From contig JAWZSP010000008.1 of NCBI GenBank assembly GCA_034401135.1, forward strand, positions 2,480,001 to 2,544,000: a stretch of 64,000 nucleotides of DNA, given 5' to 3'. Of this stretch, positions 44,130-56,565 are shown piece after piece. The DNA is from Volutella citrinella. Its lineage: Eukaryota > Ascomycota > Sordariomycetes > Hypocreales > Nectriaceae. The position numbers and the translations under genes are program-made. The notes below the pieces were generated by a model. The model had not been told where the DNA came from, searched no databases, and saw nothing but the letters and a program-made list of their open reading frames with translations. Numbering within the stretch: position 1 is the first letter of the stretch; the number at the start of each line of letters is the position of its first letter.

Positions 44130-45215
44130 TTAGCCTTGACTCTGGCTCACATCACCCGAAAGCCGCCAATCAGTCTCTATTCTAGCCAATCGGTCAACAC
44201 TAGAGCCCATCTCTGCCTCAATGCCCAGATCCGCCGCTGTGAGAGCCGGCTGGGACCCCGCCGCATCCACCCAGCCCTTGACGCCGTACTCGCTGCAGAA
44301 CTTCATCATGGCGCCAATCTCCGTGCCCACAGGACCCCAAAGACGCTCATACTCGGCGAGGCTACACTGCGCGAAAATAGCCTCCGAGTCCTTGTACTCC
44401 TCCCGCCGCCGCATCGCCTCGGTCAACTTAGCGGCCCAGTCCTGGCAGGAGTACCACTCTGGTGCACCAAGCACGTAGCGCCCGATCGTTTTCTCAGGCT
44501 GCGCCAAGATGGCCTTGACGAACAAGCCTACGTTGACCGTCTCGTCTCCGATAAACGGGATGAGGGCGTCCGGGGAGCAAGGCAGAATAAATAGGTGTTT
44601 GTTGGGGAGCACCTGGCGGGGTTGTCAGCGATATAGCATTGCGCATAAGCAAGGGCGGGAGCTCACAATATAGGTTGGCCTATATGGAGGCCTCATGACA
44701 TTCGAAGGGTACATTCCGACCCCCAGACATGTCCATTTGTGTGCAAGGTTTCCGGAAGGATCCCTAATCAGCCTTTCAGCAGGGATCTTGGACTGGAAGT
44801 GAGGCACGTGGATGGTCTTGTTGGAGATGGCCTGCACATCTGCCAGGGTCGACCAGACCAAGTGCTGGAGAGACGGAATTTGGGCCGCAGCTTGCGCGAT
44901 CGCGATACCCTGTTGCTGCTCCTGTTCTTGCGCTGCGTCTGCGCCTTGGGTCATGAAGGTACCGAAGGGGAAGAAGGAGTTTGCGAAGATGGCATGAGAG
45001 TCCCTGAACGCTTCCGCGAGGCTGTCGACAGAGTACTCCACCTGAACCACAGACACATTTTCCTTTTTTGCCAGCTCCTTTGCTCGGTCGCTGGAGGCAT
45101 TGGATGTCAGAGCGCGAATGTGGTACTTTGGTGCGGCATCCTTTAACAAGGCGGCAACGACACTTCCACCTTGGGTGCCCGTAGCTCCAACAACTGTGAG
45201 GATTGGCAATGGCAT
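44130..45215 (-). CDS. NmrA-like NAD(P)-binding protein
   Basis: Exons 44667-45215 and 44130-44612 join across a 54-nt intron (GTGAGC donor, CGCCAG acceptor, phase 0) to give 343 residues. The start is the ATG of MPLPILTVVGATGTQGGSVV; the frame also extends upstream to a GTG, which I ignore. GATGTQGG at residues 10-17 is the dinucleotide-binding motif of atypical short-chain dehydrogenases. LQHLVWSTL and VLPNKHLFILP continue the Rossmann-like fold of the NmrA/HSCARG family. Such proteins are often redox sensors or regulators rather than enzymes; the role here is not shown by the sequence. No biosynthetic neighbours are present. Confidence 0.88.
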
Positions 45216-48200
45216 TTCTTGTTGCTCTTCGTGTCTGTTCGAGGTGTATCTCACAAACTTGGGACAACTATATCAAGTTGGGACATGCCTCAGTGTTATA
45301 CCAATCCCAGTCCGCCCAGGAGGGTGATTCGGATGCTGAGCATGGCATTTCCAAGCGGCCCGGCGGCGTGATGAGATGCCGATGGTCAGATACTCAACCG
45401 GATGGCAAGATTCATGACAACATGTCGAAGCCCGGGGTCATGTTCAAGGCCTATTGGGTTCGTCTTGTCTGCATGTAAGCGGAGCGCGCTTCATTTTGCC
45501 CCTTTCGTGGTTGAGACGTGAGACGGTCAACAGTGCATCCGGTAGGCCGGCTCCGTCCATCTTACGATCGAAACTTATTTCCGAAAACTACTTTCCTATC
45601 GGATTCGGGCTCATTCAGGACTACTTCCCCAAACCCCAACACCTGTTCCGCCTCCATGTTGGCGTGGGGCGGCCGTCGAGGACATGGACCGAGCTGACAA
45701 ACCGAGAGCCTGTCGCGATAAGGCCATGCTGAGCAAGCCAACTATAGAGGCGATTGTTCCATGGTGATGATATGGCCAATTATCCATGGGGGTGGCACAG
45801 CTGTCGATAGTAGGACCGCTTGGCTCTGGAAGGGGTGACTATCCAAGTTGATTGTGCAGCTATTGCCGTGACGAGGGAACAACATACCGATTTGCAAGCG
45901 TGAAAGAAAGCACTGGCCAGTAATTGCTCCAGCTGAACGTTATTTGCGCGACGAGAGGCCGGGGATAGCAAGGTCCTCGAGGGCCCCGTTTTGGAGAGAA
46001 CCGAGGTGGGCTGCGGCCGATGGCGGTGATGGTGTTGCTGCCGGTCATTAATTGGCGTCTATGGGGATGTTTTAGCATGAGTCTTGAGTACTTGGAGAAC
46101 GGCTAATGGGTATCTATAGCCCAATTCTTGTGAATAATGACCTTTAGTCCACGGGTAGTTCAACTTGATCGGCCACAAGGCGTTGTGCCGTAGAGCCAAC
46201 GTCCTGCACGAGGTTTGAGATTGAGACAAGACTAATTTCGATCTCATACATACTCTCTAACCGGGTTTACGACGTGGGAATGCACTTTATGATCTTTAGA
46301 TGTTTTTGCATGTCTTCGGTCCTGTTGAAATGAGGTCAGCGCTCCGCTCATCTCATAAACAACTTGATGAAGTGAAGCGCGGCGGAGCGTCGCGTGTAGG
46401 GTACATGTAGATTGAATGGCAGATGTACTCCCTTCAAGGCCCCTTAAACCTTGTCGGCGTGGTACTATTTAGGTCGTATCATTTGCTCAACGAGACTTTA
46501 GGGTTGTCTCTGTGGCGGGAATAAGTTGGCCGAGGTGCCATGGCGGCCCCGTGGGAGGTCCAAGTGTCGACGGCGTAATCAATCAACACGATTTGATGGG
46601 AGGTGTCTGCTACCCTAAGCACGCCTCTGAAGATTTGGCTGCAGGGGAAGAGAAAGAAAATTCACTTTCGTCACAAAGAGACTAAACACTACGGTGGACA
46701 AGCAAAGTCGGAGCTCTTCCTTGGAAAGCTATTCGTCGCATTGCCATTGTGTCCTGTGGTGTTCTGTGTTCTAACCACGGGCCCCAGGGACACGGTATTC
46801 TATCAGATTGGTCAAGATCTCGCCCCAACTCCATATTTGCGCCGGCAACAATGGATTCAATCGTGTGCAGCGGTCATTCGGCCCATACCCCTCTTAGTTC
46901 GACTGTGATGCTTGCTTCGATGGATCAGATGGAGGATGACGCAAGCCTGGCTGACAGTCCAAGGCAACGTCAAGCCGAGAGTCGCCGCTTCAGAGTGGGT
47001 CCAGTGTCATAGTGCATAATTATCAAGCACACGCATTATTTTTAGACATGCATGTCCAACTCGGTCCGTCATCCGTATACAGTTGGAGCTAGTCATTCTG
47101 ACGGAAGGCTTGCAAATTCTAGAACACGAAATCCCAATTTCGCGGCCCGCCGAGGGTGGTTCAGGATATACGGCGAGATGCGCAGAAAATGGCCCAGTTA
47201 GCAATGCTTGTTGAGTCGGTGTACGACGCAATGCCACGACACAAGCGCGCGCACTGACGATCGACATCAGAACGAGGCTATTTGGGAGGATGGATATCAG
47301 CCCCAGTGCATCATATGCACGGCCCGGGAGCCGAAGAGTCCCAGCTGAAGCGGCAGCACGGCTCGAAAACTCAGCTCTGGTGCCGCTTGAGCAGGATGCA
47401 GTTGTGCGCAAGTTTCTTATACAAGCAGGCCAATATGGAACAGGGTCTCGAAGTGCCACGCCTGCCGCAATGCCGCCATGGGGCGCCCCCAATTACCGGC
47501 AATGCGCTAAACCCGCCGCGCATGCCTACCTGTGAGGCGGAGCAGCGCCTGGCTTGGGTTGGGATACGAGCTTGAGCATCTGACAGTATTGTGTCTTATT
47601 GCAGAAGCGCGCTAGCCAGGTCGGTGTCGCGGGGAGTGGTGTCGATAGTTTGCGTGGCGTGCTGGGGCTACCAGGACCCTTCTCAGCCTCGGGAGCAATC
47701 AAATCATGGTTGAATGGCATTGGAGCGACACCGCAATCCTAGATCTCGGCGTTGCACGAGCTGGGCTTGCCAACGACGTCAATGCATTGATGCGTCATGC
47801 TGCAACTGACCATCTGCGTACTTCCTCCAGCGTGTGCGTCGCAAGCCATGGATCCCTGGGCAGGATCGCCGGGCACCAACAGGGAGGTGCCAGTGTGTCA
47901 CAGGATCTCGAAACACACGCCTAAGCACGAGAGTGTCGCACCAGGCCTGGAGACAGAGTGTTGCGTGCGAGCCGACCGATCCTTTGAGAACCCCTTTAAT
48001 TTTGGTGCCCGTGAACCCACAGCTTAAAGGGCGACAACGAGTCGGCGGTGCGCTCTTAGCCTCGCCCCGTCTAAATTGATCGTTGACGGTTCCCCAGGGC
48101 TGATTCTTGGCAGTCGAAACAATCTCAATAGTGTCTGGCGGCTGCTCAGCTGTCGCTCAGCTGCTGTTGGTCAATAATCGTGCAGACGGGGGAGCGCAAA

Positions 48201-50342
48201 ATCGCATTGTCAGCTGTGAGATCAGACGAATGCTTCACATGCGGATGCAGCACCTTCACAGTCCGCTTCTGGCTGGCCGCCTTCCTGCCCCGCCTGAGGA
48301 ATGTGTCGGTCCCTCTGCTCTGCCCAGTTGCACCACCCATTTTCGCAACCACTGCGAAATATCCGGGGCGGTAATTAGAAAAGGCCGCCTTATTCCAGGA
48401 TGGGCTTTGGGGCGCTTGCTGGTTGAAGATCCGCCGCAGGTGGTAATTGCGTGAGCCCGGGGTAATGACTGAGTGCCTCGTAGTAGTGGTCTAGTGGACC
48501 ACCACTGGTGACTGAGGTGGATCCGTGCTGCCGTGGAGTCTTGCCGATGGGGAAAGTGGAGATCTGTTTGTGGCCGGGCTCTTGCCCAAGATGGTGGAAG
48601 CCCGCCAACAGCCGTTGTGCACCTGCCTGTCTGCCCACACTCTCACCGTCCGGCCCCTGGACGAGCCCCGGACAGCCCTGGCCAAGGCCCTTGTTCTGCT
48701 TCCCCCTTTCCCGTGTCCAGCCTCAGCAGTGGCCCGGTTTCCGTTTCTCTGCCCGACCCCACGACACCACTGAAACCTCTCCTCGGCGGTGACGGCGAGC
48801 AAGCAAAGGCTTCATCCTTTTCTTTTCCTCTCCTCTGCCTCTTCTCCATTCTCGACCCTCCTTCTGGCTTCAATTCCCTCTGTCCTGTGGCTCCTGTCCG
48901 CCTCCACTCGTTCGCCATCGCTGTCGCATCTTGAGGACTGTCATCTGTTTCACATTCCACTCTAGCAGCCAACCCAACTGTGCACCGCCGCACCCACTCT
49001 TCCCGCTTCGATTCAACCCACCCCAAAAAGCCCAAGAGCTCGCTGATCCGCCATCCCTGGCCCATCTTCGCCCACCACTCACAGTCACAGCTCTTACAGC
49101 CGTTACTGTGGCCCCTCGTTGCCTCCTTTCGTGTCCACAATATACGATACCTGCGCCATACACAAGCCCGTCAGCTGCTTGAACCGGTAGCCTTGGACTC
49201 TACTGCATCGCACTGCATTGAAGTGGCTGCTTGCTGACCTCAATCTCAATGCTTGCCTGCCAGCATTGCCGCCTCTCCTAGCATTCTCTCATCGGTCCAC
49301 GCCAAGCCAGCGGCCTCGCCTGGCATACCCATCTGGGATCTCGCCCACTTTCTTACCACCAAACAAGGAACCACTGCCCGAAACCGCGCCTTCACCCGGT
49401 TCCGCCCCCGCCTAAATTCCAAGACACCTCCATGCGCCATTGAACCTACCGGAAGGAGCATCGGAATACGAGACAAACTCCAGGACACGCAAGACAGGTT
49501 TCCGTCTCTCAGACACCCTGTCAATATCGCCGCACTTCCTTGACTTCAGCAGTCTGCCAGTGCGCTTCCCAGACCCAGACTTGGTCCCGGCCGGATCTTT
49601 CATCCCGTGCCAGCCCTGCCATACAGTGAGCGATTCCTCGAAACCAATCCCTTGCCCCCTTCCAGCGTCCACATCAATCAATTACGCCCCGACACCGTGA
49701 TCTTCCCAACTCATTCTTGAAAAGGCGCGGTGCACTGACGTTACTCAGCGCCCGACCTGCTGTGTAGGATAGCACTAGCCATCCCTCCCGTCCCTCGTCC
49801 TTGGCTCGGCCCCAAGTGGTTGACCCCAGGAATCTTCCTGCAACCCCACCCAGGAGACGGGTGCGTTGCCTGGGCGGAGCGTTACGCTAAACTTGGACCT
49901 TTGGCTGGTTTTTGGCCCGCATCTGGCTGTCGGTTGGTCGCAGTGCAGCACTAGCCTAGACCCGCTGACTCCTGGGCGGAGCCCCCGAATCAGACACAGC
50001 GCTGACGCTCGGTTGCTGTCCAACAACGCCAACGTCCAGCGTTGCCGTCGTCAACACCTGATCTCCGGCCTTGTTTCCCTTTGCCAACTACTCCCCTCCA
50101 ACTGTTCCCACGCCAGCCCTTGCGCCGCCGCGGCCTTTCCACCCACACTTGCGCCTGCTGCCTCGTAACCTATTGACCTCTTTCCCAACCGAGACAGACA
50201 TACCGCCAGCCTGCCATCGCCTCGCCGCGCACGCTCCTCGTCTGCGTGTCTCTCTTGGCGCTCGCCAGTTCGCCGCTCGGAGGCACAGCCACCTTCCATC
50301 CGCACCTCGTAACGCCCTCGCCGCCGGCAACGACTGCCCATC
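45216..50342. other. 5.1-kb gene-poor region upstream of the GH17 gene
   Basis: No gene can be supported. From about 48.5 kb to 50.34 kb the plus strand becomes strongly C/T-rich, typical of long leaders and promoters of highly expressed fungal genes, and is probably the regulatory region of the glucanase. Near 48485 there is a small perfect hairpin (GTGGTC, TAGTG, GACCAC). Open frames before 48 kb lack ATG starts and motifs. Confidence 0.4.
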
Positions 50343-52592
50343 ATGCAGCAGTACCGTGGTGACCCCTACGAGAGGGAGCCTTTGGACTACAACCAAAACC
50401 CCTACGACTCTCCATCGCATCGACCTTCTCCTCCTCCGCATCACCCCCCTTCGCCATATCACGACTCCTCGCCCGCGCCCGCGCCCCGATCGCACCATCC
50501 GAGCGCCCACCCCGATTCAGCCTACACTCGCAATCAACCGCCGCCTTCGCCGCAGCATCACCAGCAGCAGCACTACCAGCCGCCGCAGCAGTACCAGCAG
50601 CAGCAACAGTACGAGCACCAATACCAACCGCAGCCACAGCACGACTATCGTACCGGCTCGCCCTACGACAGCCCTCGTCGAGGCTCTCCCAACCAGCCGT
50701 ACGCCTCCGAAGGCGATTATTATTCTAGAGGAGCACCTCCAGCCGCGGGTCAACGGGGGTACGCACATCACAACCCTAAAAACTGGCAGACCACACCAGG
50801 CGCAGATAACTTTGGAGAGACTGCGTCTGGTGGTATGGCTGCCATTGCTTACAATGTCGCTGACCGTAACCCTCGTAACAGCGGCATGGACGCCATCCAC
50901 AGTACTGGCCAGGTGCCCCCGCCTCCCTCTCGATCTCAGTATCCCCCTCAAAACAATGGAGGCTATGCCCCATACGACGACAGCTATGGTCGCGATTCTC
51001 ACTCGGCTGATTCCCACTCGAGCCGCGCCGGCAACAGCACTCGCGCCATTCCGGTTGCCGCTGCCGCCGGTGGGAGCCCGTATGGACCGCAGGGCGGCCA
51101 CGGCCACAGCGATCCCTATGTCGATAACCCGTACCCTGGATACAACACGAGAGCAGGCCCAAATCTGGGCGTTGTCAATCCTAATGAGATTATGGACGAC
51201 GGAGATGACGGACTCAACTACCATAAGAGCCAAAGAAATTCGATGATGAGCCTGCCTCATTCTGACCGAGGTGCCAAGCGTGCGGCTGCCACAGCTACAG
51301 CCGTTGGCGCTGGAGGCGCACTTCTGGCTTCGCAAGGTAAGTGTTACTCGGCTGTATTGCGTAGGAGCGCATGTAGAAACTGACTGCCTTCATCAGGAGC
51401 AGGAGAAAAGGGCCCTAACTGGTCCAGCGAGGACAAGCCGGCCAAGAGCAAGAAATGGAAGTGGGCAATCATCATTTTGGTTGCTGTAGTCCTTATTGGC
51501 GCCATCGTTGGTGGTGTAGTCGGTGGTTTGCTGAACAACAACAAGAACAACGGCTCAAGCAGTGGTGGCTCTAGTAGCGGCTCCGGTGCTGGCGGTTCTG
51601 CCAAGGAGGACTCCGACAAGAACGGCGACCTGGGAATCAACAGCGCCGAAATCAAGAAGCTCATGAACAACAAAAACCTGCACCGTGTGTTCCCCGGCAT
51701 GGACTACACCCCCCTCAACTCGCAATACCCGGATTGTATTCACAACCCCCCGTCTCAAAACAATATTACCCGCGATGTTGCTGTGCTCAGCCAGCTTACC
51801 AACAAGATTCGACTCTACGGAACCGACTGCAACCAGACCGAGATGCTTCTCCACGCCATTGACAGATTAGACATGAAGAAGGATATCAAGGTCTGGCTCG
51901 GTGTTTGGCAGGATAAAAATGAGACGACCAATAAGCGACAGCTGGACCAAATGTGGACGATTCTCGACCAGTACGGCTCGGATCCCTTCGAGGGCCTCAT
52001 TGTCGCCAACGAGATCTTGTTCCGTCAAGAGAAGACGGAGGTCGAACTGGCTAAGATTCTGGACGGTGTTCGCGCAAAGCTGAAGGAGAAGAAGATCAAC
52101 CTACCCGTGGCTACATCTGACCTGGGTGATGATTGGACAGCCGCTTTAGCTGCCGACAGTGACTTGATCATGGCCAACATCCACCCCTTCTTTGCTGGTG
52201 TTACGGCCGAGGAAGCCGCCGACTGGACATACTCATTCTGGGAGACTCGGAATAAACAATTCTGGAAGTCTGACAAGAAGATGAACATCATTTCCGAAAC
52301 AGGGTGGCCCTCGGCTGGCGGCAAGCACTGTGGCGAGGCAACTATCACGAGCTGCCCCAAGGGCTCCGTGGCTGGGATCGACCAGATGAACAGATTTATG
52401 CAGGACTGGGTCTGCGAGGCTCTCACTAATGGCACCCAGTACTTCTGGTTCGAAGCCTTCGACGAGCCTTGGAAGATTCGCTTCAACGAGAAGGGCAAGG
52501 AGTGGGAAGACAAGTGGGGTTTGATGACGGTTGACCGAGTACTGAAGGACGGCGTCAAGATCCCCGACTGCGGTGGAAAGACAGTCGGCTAG
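50343..52592 (+). CDS. btgC: GH17 endo-1,3-beta-glucanase, membrane-anchored
   Basis: Exons 50343-51336 and 51397-52592 join across a 60-nt intron (GTAAGT donor, CTGAC branch site, ATCAG acceptor) to give 729 residues. The N-terminal 350 residues are cytosolic, disordered and rich in Pro, Gln, Tyr and His. A basic patch and one membrane span follow at about 355-377 (AIIILVAVVLIGAIVGGVVG), making a type II protein. A Gly/Ser linker leads to the GH17 domain (about 420-715). The likely acid/base is E537 in IVANEIL and the likely nucleophile E632 in ISETGWPS. It cuts beta-1,3-glucan at the cell surface during wall remodelling. The symbol follows Aspergillus btgC, which has the same layout. Confidence 0.92.
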
Positions 52593-53318
52593 ACGGAACG
52601 GACACGACTGGACCCGGACGGATGATTGATTTTTTTTTTGTTCTGCTCACTTCGGCATCGCTGAGCGGCTGTCTTTCCCGAAAGACACAGTCTGATGTTA
52701 TGCTTTACTTGTTCGACATGTATTGATCAACGTCTTCGCACCACGGCAAGAGCCGAGCGAGCGCCTGGTTGGGAAGGCTTTCTGTTACTCAAACGAGGGC
52801 GAGCCAACCTGCCCCGCCTTGGATATATGGTCATCGTCAAGATGTTTTTTGAGAGCACCTGGGATTTTATTTTTTGTTCTTCTTGCGGGCGTTCTCGGCG
52901 ACTCTGGGAAAATGGGCTTAATGTTGTCTTGTTGTTTTGTCTGAGGCCTGCGATTCACTCATGTCATCTCTTTTTAATAATAAACGGAGAGGTCTTCGGC
53001 GGATTTCAACATGGAGGGGTGGTCGGAGGAGATGAGGAAATTTCGGAGAGAACACAGTGGATTCCCATTCGACATACAGTTCCAGGTATATATATAGTTG
53101 CTGGATGGAGGCTTGCTTCCGAGCAACGGACATCAACATATAGCATAGAATCGATTCAAATTTCTGCAAATCTATGGCCCATGGTTGTGTAGCCGCCTTG
53201 GTTTTCTGGGCTCGAGCATAAAATGAAATGGTGACTATTAGTAGAGCAATGTGCGAGCGACATCCGCCATCCTCCGCCATGCATTGCACCCTTGACGAAC
53301 AGATTGGTCTCCACCAAC
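52593..53318. other. Convergent intergenic region
   Basis: The glucanase and the minus-strand gene at 53319 end towards each other here. The sequence has T runs just after the glucanase stop and no gene. Confidence 0.4.
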
Positions 53319-54282
53319 TCAATATGGGAAGCGCGATAGATTAACCTGTCCATCCTTGACTAACCTCAGTGGGCTACCTTTGTCTCCCTGTCCCGTGGTA
53401 TTCTCTCTTTTCTCCGTAGCCTCGGCCGGACCCTCTTGCTCCTCCGGCTCAAGTCTGGCTTTGCCGCTCTTGAGCTCTTTGACTTCGGTTTCCAGTCGGG
53501 AGATGCGCGATTGGAGGCCTTGGAGAAACACGCTGAGCCTCTCCCGTTCCGCAGCGCGGGCAGGCCACTCGTCGACCGAGGTTTCGTCGCAGTGGGGATC
53601 GCTCGGCATCGGGCGGCCTTGCTCTGTGCCGAGGCGAGTATGGCTGGGGTAGCGCGGATGGCAACTGCCGTAGGGGTGGCGAGGGGGCGGAAGAGGGGGC
53701 GGAACATGAGAAGGCAAGTATGCAGGCTGGTATGGGACGCCCTGAACGTCGCGGAGGAGACTGGCAAGGCCGCCTTGGTGGTTGGCAGGAGGGTGGTGCT
53801 CAAAGGTGGCTGATGCGTCGGGGGGACCAGGCGTTGGGGATGGCCGGTCGGTTGATTGCGATGAGTTTGGTGGCTCATTGCCTGGGTACTCGAGGACCGG
53901 CGCATGCATGTCTCTGGGAGGGAACATAACCACCCCGTCGATACTAGTTGCGAGCTCCTTGTCCCGGGCTTCGGCCTCACGGTCGAGGTGGCGGTTGACG
54001 AACTCGGCGATGCTGGTGTGGCACATGAACTTGCCTTGTGCATGTCTGTGAGCTCTCACACGTCAGTTGCATTGGTCTTCGCATCGAAGAGGGGAGAGTA
54101 TGTTACACGCACCGGTCGCGGACGAGCTTGTTGAGGCCGTCGGTGAGCAGGCAGGCGCGGCCGTACTCGGATGCATCCTTGTACTCTCGGCTATTGGCGA
54201 TGCGATCGTAGCGCTGCCAAAATGCTTGGTACTCGGCAACCCTGGCTCGACCCTCAACGGTGTGCCTGTCGGCGCGAGGCAT
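53319..54282 (-). CDS. Unrecognised protein with Pro-rich middle and C-terminal coiled coil
   Basis: Exons 54113-54282 and 53319-54045 join across a 67-nt intron (GTGCGT donor, AACTGAC branch site, CACAG acceptor) to give 298 residues. The conserved-looking N-terminus (EYQAFWQRYDRIANSREYKD, then the join LVRDRHAQGKFMCHTSIAEF) is probably a helical domain of about 90 residues. A Pro/His-rich disordered region follows, then a coiled coil at about 215-255 (LSVFLQGLQSRISRLETEVK). The last 25 residues are less certain, because GTAGCC...GACAG could be one more small intron. Function is unknown. Confidence 0.72.
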
Positions 54283-54748
54283 CGTGTTACTCTGGTGTTG
54301 AGAACTCGTGTTGAGTGTGGAGAGTGGATGAAGCTGTGGATGAGGAGAGGGGATGAATCAAGCCACAATGTTTGAACCGTTGGAAGTCGACCGTGCTTTG
54401 GGGCCAACGAGGGACGGCCTCTGAAGATGTCAGGCAGCACAGACAAGTCGAACCCTGTTGGAAATGGAGCGCATGCAGAGATTCGAGGCTGGCGACGGCT
54501 GGTTTGAGGCCTTTCAGTGCCTTCTGCGATCGGTTGCTTCTGCGAGTGAGGGCAAGTTCCCGAAAACTGGTCCTCATCTGTTCCGAACTAAGGAAATGAG
54601 TAGAAGTGTTAGGCGCGCTTTACTAACGGCTTTTATCTGAACTGTGGTTGCGTTTGTCAGTGATTCACCGGTAACTCGAAGAGCCTGCAACCCCCAAGGC
54701 GAGGTGTGCTTCGCAACTCGGGCACATAGCAAGGCAATCTGCAACCTA
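54283..54748. other. Intergenic between two minus-strand genes
   Basis: The interval holds the promoter of the coiled-coil gene and the 3' end of the SRR1-domain gene. No gene is seen. Confidence 0.4.
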
Positions 54749-55719
54749 TCAACCCAATTTGGTTGACTGCAGAAGTTCTGATAGCTCGTCCTGGTCTGCC
54801 TCTTTCTTTTTGACGCCCAAGTCTTTGGGCGGCAATGGCATCCAGTAGATGCATGTGCTGGAGAAGGCTGAGCTCGATGGGTCCTTGGGAAACACAGACT
54901 TGTGAAAAGCGTTGTCCATTTTTTGCATGTTTTCCAGGCCATCAGTTGCAGAAAGGCTAGTCGTCAATGAGTCAATGAGAACACACCACAGTTTTGGAGG
55001 CGGAACTCACTCGTCCCAAACGTCCCAGCCAGTGCCGACAAAGACGGCAGGTAACGCTTTTTTAAGAGCCATGGAGTAAATGGGCCGATAGAGGTGTATT
55101 CCGAATAGTACTGACTTGTCATCGACCAGCTCAAACCCCTTCGGCGACTCAACAGCCTCGTGGCCAAGGCTTGCGATGAAGTCCTTATCAGATTGAGTAA
55201 AGACGGGGTCTTGGAAGAAGCAGGTGATCTTGTGCCCAGAAGCTTTCTCTACAGAAGGAATTTTGTTAGCCCCAGACAACTATGAATACTTGGGAACTGC
55301 GTACCCAGCGCTTCTACCATGACCAGAAACGCAACGAGCTGAAGGTAGCTCGAGCGCTTGGCCTCCCAACCGCCGTCCTCAGGGTCGAACGTGCCCACGC
55401 CGAGATTTACGGCCCGGGAAATCTTTGGGAGCGCAGCCGCATGGCTTGTCACAAGATCACGGAGATTTTGGCAGCAGGGCTCGTCCTCCCAGCGGGACCG
55501 GAAGCGGCGATAGTCGGCGTCGAGCTCTGCCACGGTCCGGAGATTGCTGGTGCGGGGCGTTACGGACAGCTCCTTCGATGGCGCGGCGCGGCGTCGACCA
55601 CCTTTACGGCGGGACTTGGAGGTAACCTGTATCCATTCCGACTCTTCTGCAGTGGGCGACCTGCCGTTGGTGTTTGTTGGTGAAGCCACAGCAGCCTCTT
55701 GCTCAGGAGGGGTGGGCAT
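54749..55719 (-). CDS. SRR1-like domain protein
   Basis: Exons 55305-55719, 55011-55248 and 54749-54956 join across introns of 56 and 54 nt to give 286 residues. Both joins are in phase, and CTGTAG and GACTAG are the acceptors. The N-terminus is disordered and basic (TSKSRRKGGRRRAAPSKEL). NLGVGTFDPEDGGW with SYLQLVAFLVMVEAL, then the join ALEKASGHKITCFFQDPVFT and SVLFGIHLYRPIY, match the order of conserved blocks in the SRR1 domain, a family first defined by plant SRR1 in light and clock signalling. In fungi its role is unclear. It has no operon-like relation to its neighbours. Confidence 0.8.
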
Positions 55720-55920
55720 GGCGGGGTGAGTGGCGGTCGTGTTGCCAACCGCAAGGGCTTCTCTAGGCCCTGCCGCCGGGAAGCGAAAAATAACAGTGCC
55801 GATGAAAGGATTTCAGTGCCCTGGCACTAGTAGTTTATCGTAAACCTCGTGTGGATGAGTTTCGTAGCTGTGAGTGTGTGTGATGGATCGGGAGAATTTC
55901 ACGCCCCACAGGAACTGACC

Positions 55921-55950
55921 TCGGTGAGGGTCGGTGAGACTCGGTGAGGG
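55921..55950 (+). repeat. Three tandem TCGGTGAGRS decamers
   Basis: TCGGTGAGGG, TCGGTGAGAC and TCGGTGAGGG lie end to end, about 200 bases upstream of the SRR1-like gene start. They could be tandem protein-binding sites or replication slippage. Confidence 0.8.
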
Positions 55951-56547
55951 GAGCTTAGCTTTGCGCTGCTATTTTAGGCCTAATTACTGAGCCCTTTGCA
56001 AGAGCATACAAAGATTGAGTGAGGCTTACGGTATGGTAGGACACCCGAGACTTCAAAATTGATGAGAATAAGAAAAAAAGTTCTATAAAAAGGGTATTGA
56101 ATATTCTTGTCCGGAATTTCTGTGCCATGGAGGGTATGTCTAACGTTGTGCTTGGTGCAGCTGGACAGCTAAAAATGGTGGCCGTGGGGGAGCGACAGGC
56201 GGGGCTTCACTGTGGGACAGATTGCACAATGCTGCACAGTAGTACTAGTAGCGATAGTAATACAGGGTGGACGGTGGGGTGACGGCTCGACCTAAGGAAA
56301 GCTCAGTCTGGGGCTGAGTTGGCTGCAGTCATCACCGGAAGGGAAGGAGTGAAGAGGGCATGAAGTCGGGGAAGGAGCCGGAGGCCACGGGTATGGGAAA
56401 GAAGCACTGGGACCACGGCAGTACCACAACACCATGATGCGCCATCATCAGCAGTCTCGGTCAATCGGTCTGGATGTCTAGCGCTCACAAGTTGCAGAGC
56501 AACTTCATCCACGTCATCGCTCACGGGCATCACACAAATGCAACACC

Positions 56548-56565
56548 AGCTCCAGCTCCAGCTCC
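56548..56565 (+). repeat. AGCTCC hexamer repeat
   Basis: Three perfect AGCTCC units are followed by a degenerate one. It is the reverse complement of the GGAGCT-type repeat near 37861. Confidence 0.7.

Noticed and set aside
48643..49140. 165-codon minus-strand frame upstream of the glucanase
   Set aside because: It is antisense to a pyrimidine-rich leader; low stop density follows from composition, and no motif is present.
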